From assembly GCA_036274075.1 (NCBI GenBank), contig DASUGK010000006.1:1-64000 (forward strand): 64,000 bases of DNA. Reading direction: 5' to 3'. This DNA is from CADEED01 sp036274075. Its GTDB lineage: Bacteria; Pseudomonadota; Gammaproteobacteria; Steroidobacterales; Steroidobacteraceae. The notes below the pieces were generated by a model. It worked only from the letters and a program-made list of their open reading frames with translations. It was not told the origin of the DNA and did not search any database. The position numbers were made by a program, and so were the translations under genes. Positions 8,282 to 18,186 of the stretch are shown here, in pieces. The stretch's first letter is position 1; every line of letters starts with the position of its first letter.

Positions 8282-8311
8282 ATAGCACCATAGGTGTTTG
8301 CCTGTTGTCAA
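8282..8311 (-). promoter_or_regulatory. predicted sigma-70 promoter of the ilv-leu leader
   Basis: On the minus strand a perfect -35 hexamer TTGACA (8311-8306) is followed after 18 bases by TGCTAT (8287-8282), a fair -10. The predicted start is near 8275, about 6 bases before the leader ATG. Its position, directly upstream of the leader and divergent from the aminopeptidase gene, supports it. The -10 is not strong, so the exact start is an inference. Confidence 0.6.
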
Positions 8312-8378
8312 CGAAGATTCCCCCATCAAGTGGCCTGCGAATGAGCGCGTAGGCCTTCGAATACCTTAAGCTTTTGAC

Positions 8379-9776
8379 GTGAGTTCCCATCTTCTCAACG
8401 AGGCGGAGGCCGGCGGTGCCCGCCCCATCTGGCTGGTCGGTGAGCAGGGCTATGGCGCCTGGCTCGAAGTCCAGTCGCCCGCCGTCCGCTCCTGGGTGCG
8501 TAGCCAGGGCTTCCAGGCCGAAAAGAACAAGCTTTTGCTGGTCCCGACCCCCTCCGGCGATGGCATCGCCGGCGCCGTTTTGGGGCTGGGCCCCACGCCG
8601 GATTTGAGTGAGCCGACGATCTGGACCTCGGCCGGGCTGCCGGACCGCCTGCCGGCCGGCCGCTACCGTTTCGCCGGCACCTTCAGCGCGGTCGGAGCCA
8701 CGCACCTGACCCTGGGCTGGGAATATGGCTCGTACCGCTTCACGCGTTACCGCAAGCCGCCCGGCGAGCTGCCGTCGCTGGTCGCCCCGGCGGGGACGGA
8801 CCTGGAATACGTGCGCCTCGCCAGCCAGGCGCTGGCCGAGGCGCGCGATCTCATCAACACGCCCGCCAACGACCTGGGTCCTGCCGAGCTCGGCGAAGCC
8901 GTGCAGCGGCTGGCGCTGCAGCACGAGGCCGAATGCCGCATCACCGTCGGCGAGGAATTGCTGCGCCAGAACTATCCACTCATCTATGAAGTGGGCAAGG
9001 GCAGCGCGCGCGAGCCGCGCCTCATCGACATGCGCTGGGGCAAACGCGGCGCGCCCCAGGTCACGCTGGTCGGCAAGGGCGTGTGCTTCGACACCGGCGG
9101 CCTCGACATCAAGCCGTCGAGCGGCATGATCCTCATGAAGAAGGACATGGGTGGCGCGGCGCTGGTGCTGGCGCTGGCGCGCATGCTCATGGACGCCGAT
9201 GCGCCCATCCAGCTGCGGCTGCTGATCCCGGCGGTCGAGAACAGTATCTCCGGCCGTTCGTACCGGCCCAGCGACGTGCTGCGTTCGCGGCTCGGCCTCA
9301 CGGTGGAGGTGGGCAACACCGACGCGGAGGGCAGGCTGGTGCTGGCCGACGCGCTCGCCGAGGCGGACCGCGAACAGCCCGACCTGCTCATCGACCTCGC
9401 GACACTCACCGGTGCGGCGCGCGTGGCGCTGGGACCGGAGCTGCCGGCTATCTACTCGACGCCCCCCGGGCTCGCCGAGGAACTGCGTGCCATCGGCGAA
9501 CGCGAGGCCGATCCCATGTGGCCCATGCCGCTGTGGGCAGGCTACGACGAGGATCTCGCCAGCCGCGTCGCCGATCTCAACAACGTCTCCAGCACGCAGT
9601 TCGCGGGTTCGATCATCGGCGCGCTGTTCCTGAAACGGTTCGTCTCGCGCACGCGCGACTGGCTGCACGCCGACGTGTACGCGTGGAATGCCAAGGAACG
9701 GCCGGGCCGCCCGGTCGGTGCCGATCCGCATACGGTGCGCGCGCTGTACCGGCTGGTGCGCCAGCGCTTCGGGTGA
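8379..9776 (+). CDS. leucyl aminopeptidase family (M17) protein
   Basis: Cytosolic M17 metallo-aminopeptidase that removes N-terminal residues from peptides. The 465-residue protein has the M17 signature NTDAEGRLVLADAL and the preceding metal/substrate segment VCFDTGGLDIKPSSGMILMKKDMGG, which hold the two-metal ligands and catalytic Lys; the last third carries LIDLATLTGAARVALG. The start is GTG at 8379 with no clear Shine-Dalgarno, so it is the least certain part. It is divergent from the ilv promoter and overlaps the MFS gene as GTGA. It is closer in layout to the PepB/shorter M17 types than to PepA, but this is not resolved. Confidence 0.9.
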   Translation: MSSHLLNEAEAGGARPIWLVGEQGYGAWLEVQSPAVRSWVRSQGFQAEKNKLLLVPTPSGDGIAGAVLGLGPTPDLSEPTIWTSAGLPDRLPAGRYRFAGTFSAVGATHLTLGWEYGSYRFTRYRKPPGELPSLVAPAGTDLEYVRLASQALAEARDLINTPANDLGPAELGEAVQRLALQHEAECRITVGEELLRQNYPLIYEVGKGSAREPRLIDMRWGKRGAPQVTLVGKGVCFDTGGLDIKPSSGMILMKKDMGGAALVLALARMLMDADAPIQLRLLIPAVENSISGRSYRPSDVLRSRLGLTVEVGNTDAEGRLVLADALAEADREQPDLLIDLATLTGAARVALGPELPAIYSTPPGLAEELRAIGEREADPMWPMPLWAGYDEDLASRVADLNNVSSTQFAGSIIGALFLKRFVSRTRDWLHADVYAWNAKERPGRPVGADPHTVRALYRLVRQRFG

Positions 9777-11074
9777 CACCTTCGCGCACACGGCCCGATT
9801 CGCTGGCCGCCGAAGCGGCGTTCCGACGCGAGATCGCACCCTGGGCGCTGCTCGGCCTGACCCTGGGCCTGGTCGAAGGCGCCACCGCCGCGGTGTTGAT
9901 CAAGAAAACCTTCGGCGACGCGGCCAGTCCCTGGGCGGTGAATCTCGCCGTCGCCTTCGTGAGCGGCGCGCCGGCCCTGTCCAACGTGGTGAGTTTCGTG
10001 TGGGCGAACCTGGCCCACGGCAGGGCGCGCATCGGCCTCGTGGTGGCGCTGCAGGCGGGTTTCGCGCTGCTGGTCGGTCTGCTGGGCGTGGCGCCGCGCG
10101 CCCTCGGTGGCCTGGCATTCGCCGTGGCTTCCATCCTCGCCGCGCGCGTCGTCTGGACCGGCATCCTCACGGTGCGGGCCGCGGTCTGGAGCGCGAACTA
10201 TCCGCGCCAGGCGATCGCGCGCTACACCGGGCGCATCGTCATCGTCAGCTCTCTGGCGGTGGCCGTGGCCGCGGCCCTGGCCGCCTGGGTGCTCGACAAG
10301 AGCGGCTCGGAGCGCGCGCGCTGGTTGTACATCGCGGGTGCGGCGGCGGGATTGCTGGCGGCGTGGCTGTACCGTGCGGCGCGGGTGCGGCGCGAATTCG
10401 CCTTGCTCGCCGAGGAAACCGCCGCGGTGGGGCGCACCGAGCCTTTCAGCCTCGGGATGTTGTTCGAGATCCTGCGCAAGGATCCGCACTTCCGCGAATA
10501 CATGTTCTGGATGGGCGTGTTCGGCGGCGGCAACCTGATGCTGACTTCGCAGCTGGTGGTCATCTTCAGCGAGCACCTGCACATGTCCGCGAGCCTGCAG
10601 ATCGCGCTGTTGTCGGTGATCCCGCTGGGCCTGCTGCCGCTGTTCGTGCCGTTCTGGGCGCGCCTGTTCGACCAGGGACACGTGGTCGAATACCGCGCGC
10701 GGCAGGGCTGGGCGCTGGTGGCAGCGGTCGCGTTGGTCACTTTCGGTGCCTGGCTCGACAACGTGCCGCTGCTGGGGATCGGCGCCGTGGTGCTGGCCTT
10801 CGCCTACGCCGGCTCGAACCTCGGCTGGAATCTCGGGCACAATGACTTCGCCTCGGTCGGCCGCGCGCAACATTACATGGGAGTGCACGTCACGCTCACG
10901 GGTGTGCGCGGGGCCATCGGACCTCCCGCCGGCATCCTGATCTACCAGTGGCTCGAGGCCTTGAGGCCGGGCGCGGGAAAGTATTCGCTGGTATTGCCGC
11001 TGCTGTTCGTGACGATCGGCGCGGCGGGTTTTTCGCACATGCGGCGCGCCATGCGGCGCGGTGCAGTGAATTAG
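9773..11074 (+). CDS. MFS-type transporter
   Basis: A 433-residue integral membrane protein with about ten to twelve hydrophobic helices, starting with ALLGLTLGLVEGATAAVLI after a short soluble lead and ending in a basic tail (HMRRAMRRG). The layout, two six-helix halves joined by a cytoplasmic stretch around residues 210-240 (RREFALLAEETAAVGRTE), fits the major facilitator superfamily. The start GTG overlaps the aminopeptidase stop (GTGA). The aminopeptidase neighbour hints at peptide or amino-acid transport, but no substrate motif is visible. Confidence 0.8.
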   Translation: MTPSRTRPDSLAAEAAFRREIAPWALLGLTLGLVEGATAAVLIKKTFGDAASPWAVNLAVAFVSGAPALSNVVSFVWANLAHGRARIGLVVALQAGFALLVGLLGVAPRALGGLAFAVASILAARVVWTGILTVRAAVWSANYPRQAIARYTGRIVIVSSLAVAVAAALAAWVLDKSGSERARWLYIAGAAAGLLAAWLYRAARVRREFALLAEETAAVGRTEPFSLGMLFEILRKDPHFREYMFWMGVFGGGNLMLTSQLVVIFSEHLHMSASLQIALLSVIPLGLLPLFVPFWARLFDQGHVVEYRARQGWALVAAVALVTFGAWLDNVPLLGIGAVVLAFAYAGSNLGWNLGHNDFASVGRAQHYMGVHVTLTGVRGAIGPPAGILIYQWLEALRPGAGKYSLVLPLLFVTIGAAGFSHMRRAMRRGAVN

Positions 11075-11101
11075 TTAGGACATCCAGGCAGGGGAAGGAC
11101 G

Positions 11102-12793
<1,692 letters not shown>

Positions 12794-13065
12794 CAGTGAA
12801 AACCTCACGCACAATGCGCGTAGTGCCAGATTCGTCGCCCACAGGGTTGTTGTCAGGCCCTGCGGCTGCGGGTACAGTTCGCCGGCTTTGGACCGGCGCC
12901 GAAGCTATAAACGTTAATCTGATGATTGATATGGCCATGGCCGTTAACGCGGGCAGGCCGGGGGACGGTACGAACAAACGGTTGCACTGGCCGGAAAGCT
13001 TGGTTACTTTCCGCCACCCCGTTTGACGCGCCGATCGTTTTTTTCACTCGCGACCACGGGAAAAA
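12794..13065 (+). promoter_or_regulatory. intergenic region upstream of tonB
   Basis: 272 bases without a gene. It holds a small hairpin (CGCCGG/CCGGCG, 12880-12898, no T-run) that could mark the end of ilvD; an A/T-richer patch at 12905-12950 with CGTTAA at 12912, AATC-TGAT-GATT at 12917-12928, the palindrome GGCCATGGCC at 12933 and CGTTAACG at 12942; and a 7-bp dyad CGGAAAG/CTTTCCG (12992-12998, 13007-13013). These are plausible tonB operators, since tonB operons are commonly iron-regulated, but no convincing Fur box can be named. Confidence 0.4.
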
Positions 13066-13695
13066 ATGGCCGCTCTCGCACAAGACTCGAATTACCTCAC
13101 CCGCCGCGGCATCGTCGTTGCCGTCATCATTGCCCTTCACGTGCTCGCGTTCTGGGGGTTCGCCTCGGGCCTGGCGACCAAGGCCATCCAGGCATTGGCG
13201 CCTCCGATCGAAGCCACCATGGAAGAGGAGGTCAAGCAGGAGGAGGAACCACCTCCGCCGCCTCCGCCGGAAATGGAGCGCCCGCCGGTAGAAGTGCCTC
13301 CTCCGGAGGTCACCATCGACCTGCCGATGGAGACCACGAACACGGCGATCCAGGACGTCACCGACAAGCCGCCGCCGCCAGCCCCGCCGCCGCCGCCGCG
13401 CGTTGCGGGCACTCCCGCCAAGATGACGCGTCCCGTCAACCCCGACGACTACTACCCGCCGGGTTCGATCCGCCGCGAAGAGCAGGGATCGCCGGTCGTC
13501 CAGGCCTGCGTCGGCCCCAATGGCCGATTGGTTCGCGACCCGGTGGTGACCGATACTTCCGGCTTCCCCGACCTCGACAGTGCGGCGGTCAAGGTAGCGA
13601 AAGCCACGCGCTATGCCCCGGGCACGGAGAACGGCACGGCGTTGCCCGAGTCGTGCATCAAGTTCAAGGTCAAGTTCGTTCTGAAGAACAACTAG
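13066..13695 (+). CDS. tonB: energy transducer TonB
   Basis: Inner-membrane-anchored periplasmic protein that passes ExbBD-derived energy to outer-membrane TonB-dependent receptors. The 209 residues show one N-terminal membrane helix (about 12-35), acidic EEEVKQEEE, two proline tracts (residues 58-66 and 103-115) spanning the periplasm, and a C-terminal TonB domain from about 125 with VVQACVGPNGRLVRDPVVTDTSGFPDLDSAAV split by the usual turns. The tail LPESCIKFKVKFVLKN is typical. The gene leads the exbB-exbD-exbD operon. Confidence 0.93.
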   Translation: MAALAQDSNYLTRRGIVVAVIIALHVLAFWGFASGLATKAIQALAPPIEATMEEEVKQEEEPPPPPPPEMERPPVEVPPPEVTIDLPMETTNTAIQDVTDKPPPPAPPPPPRVAGTPAKMTRPVNPDDYYPPGSIRREEQGSPVVQACVGPNGRLVRDPVVTDTSGFPDLDSAAVKVAKATRYAPGTENGTALPESCIKFKVKFVLKNN

Positions 13696-13753
13696 TCATT
13701 TATGCGGTGCGGCGGTTCAACCCGCCGCATTGAATTTTGTCATCGAGGAAATC

Positions 13754-14473
13754 ATGGAAAATACTGCCCCCGTAACACCAACCGACAACCCGTATGGCAT
13801 TGAGGCGCTGTGGCGGGATGGCGGCCCGATCGCCCAGGCCACTCTGATCATCCTGCTGATCATGTCGGCGGTGTCCTGGTACATCATCTTCTCCAAGCTC
13901 TGGGACCAGCGCCGCCTGCGCAAGGGCGCGAAGGTCGTCGAGAAGCAGTTCTGGAGCTCGGGCTCGCTGAAGGAAGCGGTGGATCGCCTCCCGAAGGACA
14001 GCGACTTCCGTGCCGTCGCGGAAGATGGCCTGCGTGCTTCGGCGCACCATGAAGGACGCCTCACGGACCGCATCGACCTGCACGAGTGGGTGACCATGTC
14101 GCTGCAGCGCTCGGTCGACACCGTCAACAGCAAGCTCACCAACGGCCTCGCGTTCCTCGCGACCGTGGGCTCGACGGCCCCGTTCGTCGGCCTGTTCGGC
14201 ACCGTCGTCGGCATCCTCAAGGCGCTCGTGAACATCGGCGTCAGCGGCCAGGCCTCGATCGACAAGGTGGCCGGACCCGTAGGTGAAGCGCTGATCATGA
14301 CCGCCATCGGTCTGTTCGTCGCGGTGCCCGCGGTCATGGGTTACAACTGGCTGCTGCGCCGTAACAAGGGCATCAGCGAGAGCCTGCGCAACTTCGCCTC
14401 GGACCTGCACGCCTACCTCGTGGGTGGTGCACGCGTGGCGTCGGGCGCCCCTGTCGCCGGAGTGAAAAAGTAG
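13754..14473 (+). CDS. exbB: biopolymer transport protein ExbB
   Basis: ExbB forms the pentameric proton channel with ExbD. The start MENTAPVTPTDNPYG is preferred over an ATG eight codons earlier because GAGGAAATC lies directly before it; this gives 239 residues. Three membrane segments are visible: ATLIILLIMSAVSWYIIF (about 25-42), LAFLATVGSTAPFVGLFGTV and LIMTAIGLFVAVPAVMGYNW, with the long cytoplasmic loop between the first two. It follows tonB by 58 bases. Confidence 0.93.
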   Translation: MENTAPVTPTDNPYGIEALWRDGGPIAQATLIILLIMSAVSWYIIFSKLWDQRRLRKGAKVVEKQFWSSGSLKEAVDRLPKDSDFRAVAEDGLRASAHHEGRLTDRIDLHEWVTMSLQRSVDTVNSKLTNGLAFLATVGSTAPFVGLFGTVVGILKALVNIGVSGQASIDKVAGPVGEALIMTAIGLFVAVPAVMGYNWLLRRNKGISESLRNFASDLHAYLVGGARVASGAPVAGVKK

Positions 14474-14519
14474 ACCTGCTTCCCGCAGGCCTGCGTTTCA
14501 ACTTCTGAGGTAAACCGAC

Positions 14520-14960
14520 ATGGCGATGAGCGTCGGAAAAGACGAGAGCGATGATGCGTCCATCTCGGACATCAATACGACCCCGCTGGTCGACGTCATG
14601 CTCGTGTTGCTGATCATCTTCCTGATCACGGTTCCCGTGATCAAGAATTTTGCAGTGACCAACATCCCGAAGGCCGTGAACATCCCGACCCAGACCAAGC
14701 CCGAGAACATCATCATCCAGGTGGACAAGCAGGGCAGGATCTTCTGGAACACCGGGGTGATGCCGGATCGACAGGTGTTCTTCCAGCGAATCGTGGGCGA
14801 AGCCCGCAAGTCCCCGCAGCCCGAATTCCACATTCGGGCCGACCGGGAAACCCGCTGGGAAAACATCGGCCGGGTCATCTTCAATCTGCAGCGCGGCGGC
14901 ATCGTGAAGGTCGGTTTCATCACCGAACCCGATCGCGCCAGCATCCGCGTCACACGCTGA
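14520..14960 (+). CDS. exbD: biopolymer transport protein ExbD (first copy)
   Basis: A 146-residue ExbD: short cytoplasmic N terminus, one membrane helix (VMLVLLIIFLITVPVI, about 31-46) with the proton-carrying Asp in NTTPLVDVMLVLL, and a periplasmic domain. A GAGGTAA Shine-Dalgarno precedes the ATG. The following second exbD makes a tonB-exbB-exbD-exbD set, the order known from Xanthomonas, where the two ExbDs are not redundant for all substrates. Confidence 0.93.
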   Translation: MAMSVGKDESDDASISDINTTPLVDVMLVLLIIFLITVPVIKNFAVTNIPKAVNIPTQTKPENIIIQVDKQGRIFWNTGVMPDRQVFFQRIVGEARKSPQPEFHIRADRETRWENIGRVIFNLQRGGIVKVGFITEPDRASIRVTR

Positions 14961-14971
14961 GGTAGTTCTTC

Positions 14972-15394
14972 ATGTCAATGAGTGTAGGAGCCGCGGAGCA
15001 GGGCGCACCGATGATGGAGATCAACACGACTCCGCTCATCGACGTCATGCTCGTGTTGCTCATCGTGCTGATCATGTCGATTCCGATCATGACGCACGCG
15101 ACCAAGCTGGACATGCCGCAGACCAACAACCCGCCGCCGCCGGTTCGCCCGGAGGTGATCCAGATCGACATCGACTTCGATGGCACGATCGTCTGGAACG
15201 GGACGGTGGTCAGTGGCATTCCGCAGCTCGAGAGTTACTTCAAGTCGGAGCGCAACAAGGATCCCCAGCCGGAAATCCACCTGCGCCCCGACCGCCGGTC
15301 GCGTTATGAAACGACCGCTCTCGTGATGGCCGCGGCGCAGCGCAATCACATGAAGAAGATGGGATTCGTGAACACCGCGGAGTTCAGAGACTGA
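14972..15394 (+). CDS. exbD2: biopolymer transport protein ExbD (second copy)
   Basis: A 140-residue ExbD paralogue, 11 bases after the first. Residues 13-45 repeat the pattern MEINTTPLIDVMLVLLIVL with the channel Asp. The periplasmic part diverges (NNPPPPVRPEVIQIDIDF versus QTKPENIIIQVDKQG in copy one), so this is an old duplication. GAGGTAG, overlapping the first exbD stop, serves as ribosome-binding site. Confidence 0.92.
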   Translation: MSMSVGAAEQGAPMMEINTTPLIDVMLVLLIVLIMSIPIMTHATKLDMPQTNNPPPPVRPEVIQIDIDFDGTIVWNGTVVSGIPQLESYFKSERNKDPQPEIHLRPDRRSRYETTALVMAAAQRNHMKKMGFVNTAEFRD

Positions 15395-15492
15395 ACCCAG
15401 GCTGAACACAAACCTCTGAAACGACTGAGAAACTTTCCGTCGGCCCAGGCATCCAAAAACCAGGTGCCTTGTCGGTGGGTTGAAGCAACACC

Positions 15493-15520
15493 GAGCCGCG
15501 GTCCCCAAAGACCGCGGCTC
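15493..15520 (+). terminator. hairpin between exbD2 and the TPR genes
   Basis: A perfect 11-bp stem GAGCCGCGGTC/GACCGCGGCTC with a 6-base loop, followed by CTTTG. The T-run is poor, so it is more likely a partial terminator or mRNA-end stabiliser than a full stop. The ribosome-binding site AAGGAG of the first TPR gene begins 7 bases after it, so it may set the ratio between ExbBD and the TPR proteins. Confidence 0.55.
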
Positions 15521-15540
15521 CTTTGTAAGGAGCGTCTGAA

Positions 15541-16794
15541 GTGCGTATTCGGTTGAATCCCATGGTCACGATCGTCGCCCTCGGCATGTTCGCCGTGAGC
15601 GGCGCGGCGCTGGCCCAGACGGAAGCCTGCGGTGGCGGCAAGCCCAAGCTCACCAAGAAGGTCGACAAACCCCTGGGCGAGGCCCAGAAGGCGCGCGACG
15701 CGAAGAACTGGGAAGAAGTCCTGGTGAAGGTCGCGGAAGCCGAAGCCGTACCGGTGGAGAAGTCCGAGTACGACCTGTTCTGGATGAACGAATTCAAAGG
15801 CATCGCCCACGCCAATCTCCAGAAGTTTCCCGAGGCGGTGAGTGAACTGCAGGCCGGCATGAACTCGCCCTGCATGACCGAAGACGGCAAGCCGCTGCGC
15901 GCCAAGGTGCTGATGCAGCTCGCCTACCAGGGCAAGGATTACAACAAGGCGGTCGAGTTCGGAAAACTCGCCGTGCAGCTCAATCCGAGCGATCTCGAGA
16001 TGATCAACTATCTCGGCAACGCGTACTTCCAGCTCGACGACAACCAGAACTCCCGCGCCACCATGGCCGACTACATCTCCAAGATGGAGAGCAGCGGCAA
16101 GGTGCCGGAAGAGCAGTCCTATCGCATCCTGCAGACCGCGTGCCTGCGCCTCAAGGACGACAACTGCGTCGTCGAGCAGATCGAGAAGCTGGTCGCGAAC
16201 TACCCCAAGCCGGCCTACTGGACCGATCTCATCAATTCGCTGCTGCGCGCCAGCCGCAGCGACAACGAACTGCTCAACATCCTGCGGCTCGCCGACGGCG
16301 CCAAGGTGATGAACGAGCCCAGCCACTACACCGAGATGGCGCAGCTCGCGATGGCGCAGGGCCTGCCCGGTGAAGCGCAGTCCATCATCGAGAAGGGCAA
16401 CCAGAGCAACGCCTTCGCGGAATCGCAGCGCGAGAAGGACCACGCCGCGCGCATCCTCGCGGACGCGAAGCAGGCGGTGACCCTCGACAAGTCGACGCTC
16501 GACAAGCAGGACGCCTCGGCGCGCGCCAAGCCCACGGGCGAGGCCGACGTCAAACTCGGCGCGGCGTACCTGAGCTATGGAATGAATGAAAAGGCGATCG
16601 AAGCCCTGCAGCGCGGCATCGGCAAGGGCAGCGTCAAGAACCCGGACGAAGCCGGGATGCTGCTGGGCATCGCCAACCTGCGCATTGGCAACAAGGAAGA
16701 GGCGTTGAAAGCGTTCCAGACGGTGTCGAAGAACCCGATCATGGTGCGCATCGCGAAGTTGTGGGTGCTGAGCACGGAGCGTGGCACGGGCTGA
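15541..16794 (+). CDS. secreted TPR-repeat protein, first of a tandem pair
   Basis: A 417-residue protein from GTG (Shine-Dalgarno AAGGAG). It has a Sec signal peptide (about 1-26, ending SGAALAQ) and then helical TPR-like repeats, clearest at residues 85-165 and 345-405. Cysteines at about 30, 111, 201 and 209 match those of the downstream paralogue, suggesting periplasmic disulfides. The placement directly after tonB-exbB-exbD-exbD suggests a periplasmic partner of the TonB complex; TPR proteins are known beside some TonB2-type systems in Vibrio-like bacteria. Function unknown. Confidence 0.85.
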   Translation: MRIRLNPMVTIVALGMFAVSGAALAQTEACGGGKPKLTKKVDKPLGEAQKARDAKNWEEVLVKVAEAEAVPVEKSEYDLFWMNEFKGIAHANLQKFPEAVSELQAGMNSPCMTEDGKPLRAKVLMQLAYQGKDYNKAVEFGKLAVQLNPSDLEMINYLGNAYFQLDDNQNSRATMADYISKMESSGKVPEEQSYRILQTACLRLKDDNCVVEQIEKLVANYPKPAYWTDLINSLLRASRSDNELLNILRLADGAKVMNEPSHYTEMAQLAMAQGLPGEAQSIIEKGNQSNAFAESQREKDHAARILADAKQAVTLDKSTLDKQDASARAKPTGEADVKLGAAYLSYGMNEKAIEALQRGIGKGSVKNPDEAGMLLGIANLRIGNKEEALKAFQTVSKNPIMVRIAKLWVLSTERGTG

Positions 16795-16861
16795 TGCTGA
16801 ACCCGGGGACGCGGGCAGGCGTTTGAACGTTGGAAATCTCGAGGACTTTCGGAGCTATTAC

Positions 16862-18115
16862 GTGGCAATTCGAAGTGGGCTAGCAGTCGCGGCAGCGACC
16901 ATCGGAATCCTGGGTCTTGGCGCGATCTCGCCGGCAATGGCGCAAGGCGCGTGCACGGGTGGCGGCAAGATCAGCAAGCAGATCGCCAAGCCGATGGCGG
17001 CCGCGCAGGACGCAATGAAGGCCAGGAAGTGGCAGGAAGTGCTCACGCGCACGCGTGAAGCGGAGAGCACGCCCGGCAACAAGTCGCAGTTCGACCTGTA
17101 CTGGATGGCCGAATTCCGCGGCTACGCGTATCACAACCTCAAGCAGACCGCGGAAGCTGCGCGCGAGCTCGAGACGGCGCTGAATTCGCCGTGCATGCCG
17201 GAAGCCAACAAGCTCGAGCGCTACAAGAGCCTCGCCGGCCTGTACTCCGCTCTGCGCAACTATCCCAAGGTCATCGACTACGGCAACCGCGCGCTCAGGA
17301 TCGCCCGAGATCCGGAAATGATGGTCCAGGTGGCGCAGGCCTATTACCAGACCGGCAACAACAAGGAAGCCGTGCGCGTCATGAATGGCCTGCTCGACAG
17401 CATGGAGCAGAGCGGCCGCGCACCAAAGGAACAGCAGCTGCTGCTGATCGTCGCCGCCTGCCAGAAGGCGGGCGACAACAACTGCGTCAGCAAGGTTTTC
17501 GAGAAGCTGGTGCAGTACTACCCGAAGCCCGACTACTGGCAGAACCTCACGGTGGCGCTCACGCAAACGGACGTGGACGACATCCAGAACCTCAACGTGA
17601 TGCGACTCGGCCTGCAGGTGAACGTGCTCAAGCGGCCCAGCGACTACAAGGAATTCGCGCAGCTCTCGCTGGAAGAGAAACTGGCCTGCGAGGCGCAGAC
17701 CGTGCTCGAGCAGGGCTTCGCCAGGAAGGTGTTCGTCGAGAAGCGTGACGTCGACGTGAACACCCGCCTGCTGGAACTGGCCAAGAAGGAATGCGCGGCC
17801 GACAAGGCGGCGCTGCCGAAGAACGAGACCGCCGCGAAGTCGGCGGCCACCGGCGATGCGCTGGTCAAGGTCGGAGCGCAGCACCTCGCGGCCGGAGAAA
17901 CCGCGAAGGCCATTCCCGCATTGCAGGCTGGCATCGCCAAGGGCGTGGCGAAGGGCGACCCGAACGAAGCCAAGCGGCAGGACGAGGCCAACATCCTGCT
18001 GGGCATCGCTTACCTGAAGTCCAACAACAAGACCGAGGCGGCGAGGGCCTTCAGGAAGGCGACCAAGGATCCGACCATGGCCCGCATCGCCAAGCTCTGG
18101 CTGCTGAATACCTAG
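16862..18115 (+). CDS. secreted TPR-repeat protein, second of a tandem pair
   Basis: A paralogue of the preceding gene with the same length, 417 residues, when started at GTG 16862 (CGGAG upstream). That start gives a clean signal peptide ending ISPAMAQ; an upstream start at 16781 would add 27 hydrophilic residues and hide it. Shared blocks with copy one include FDLYWMAEFRG, LNSPCMPE, AGDNNCV and YYPKPDYW (copy one: YDLFWMNEFKG, LNSPCM-like MNSPCMTE, KDDNCV, NYPKPAYW). Two extra cysteines occur near 304 and 326. Probably periplasmic, helical repeat scaffold. Confidence 0.85.
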   Translation: MAIRSGLAVAAATIGILGLGAISPAMAQGACTGGGKISKQIAKPMAAAQDAMKARKWQEVLTRTREAESTPGNKSQFDLYWMAEFRGYAYHNLKQTAEAARELETALNSPCMPEANKLERYKSLAGLYSALRNYPKVIDYGNRALRIARDPEMMVQVAQAYYQTGNNKEAVRVMNGLLDSMEQSGRAPKEQQLLLIVAACQKAGDNNCVSKVFEKLVQYYPKPDYWQNLTVALTQTDVDDIQNLNVMRLGLQVNVLKRPSDYKEFAQLSLEEKLACEAQTVLEQGFARKVFVEKRDVDVNTRLLELAKKECAADKAALPKNETAAKSAATGDALVKVGAQHLAAGETAKAIPALQAGIAKGVAKGDPNEAKRQDEANILLGIAYLKSNNKTEAARAFRKATKDPTMARIAKLWLLNT

Positions 18116-18140
18116 TCAGGCGCTTCGCGCCACGAAGGAA

Positions 18141-18161
18141 ACGGCGACGAAGCGTCGCCGT
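18141..18161. terminator. hairpin between convergent genes
   Basis: A perfect 9-bp stem ACGGCGACG/CGTCGCCGT with a 3-base loop lies in the 71-base gap between the second TPR gene and the converging CoA-transferase gene. No T-run follows on either strand, so it could be a weak bidirectional terminator only. Confidence 0.4.
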
Positions 18162-18186
18162 CCGTCATTCGCAAGAGCGGTTCTGA

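Noticed and set aside
9542..11038. Minus-strand frame opposite the MFS gene
   Set aside because: Antisense shadow with Gln/His/Arg bias; the plus strand shows a hydrophobic transporter.
12905..12950. Fur box upstream of tonB
   Set aside because: The patch has dyads but no acceptable match to the GATAATGATAATCATTATC pattern.
18141..18161. Strong intrinsic terminator between the TPR and CoA-transferase genes
   Set aside because: The stem is perfect but no T-run follows on either strand, so only a weak terminator is listed.
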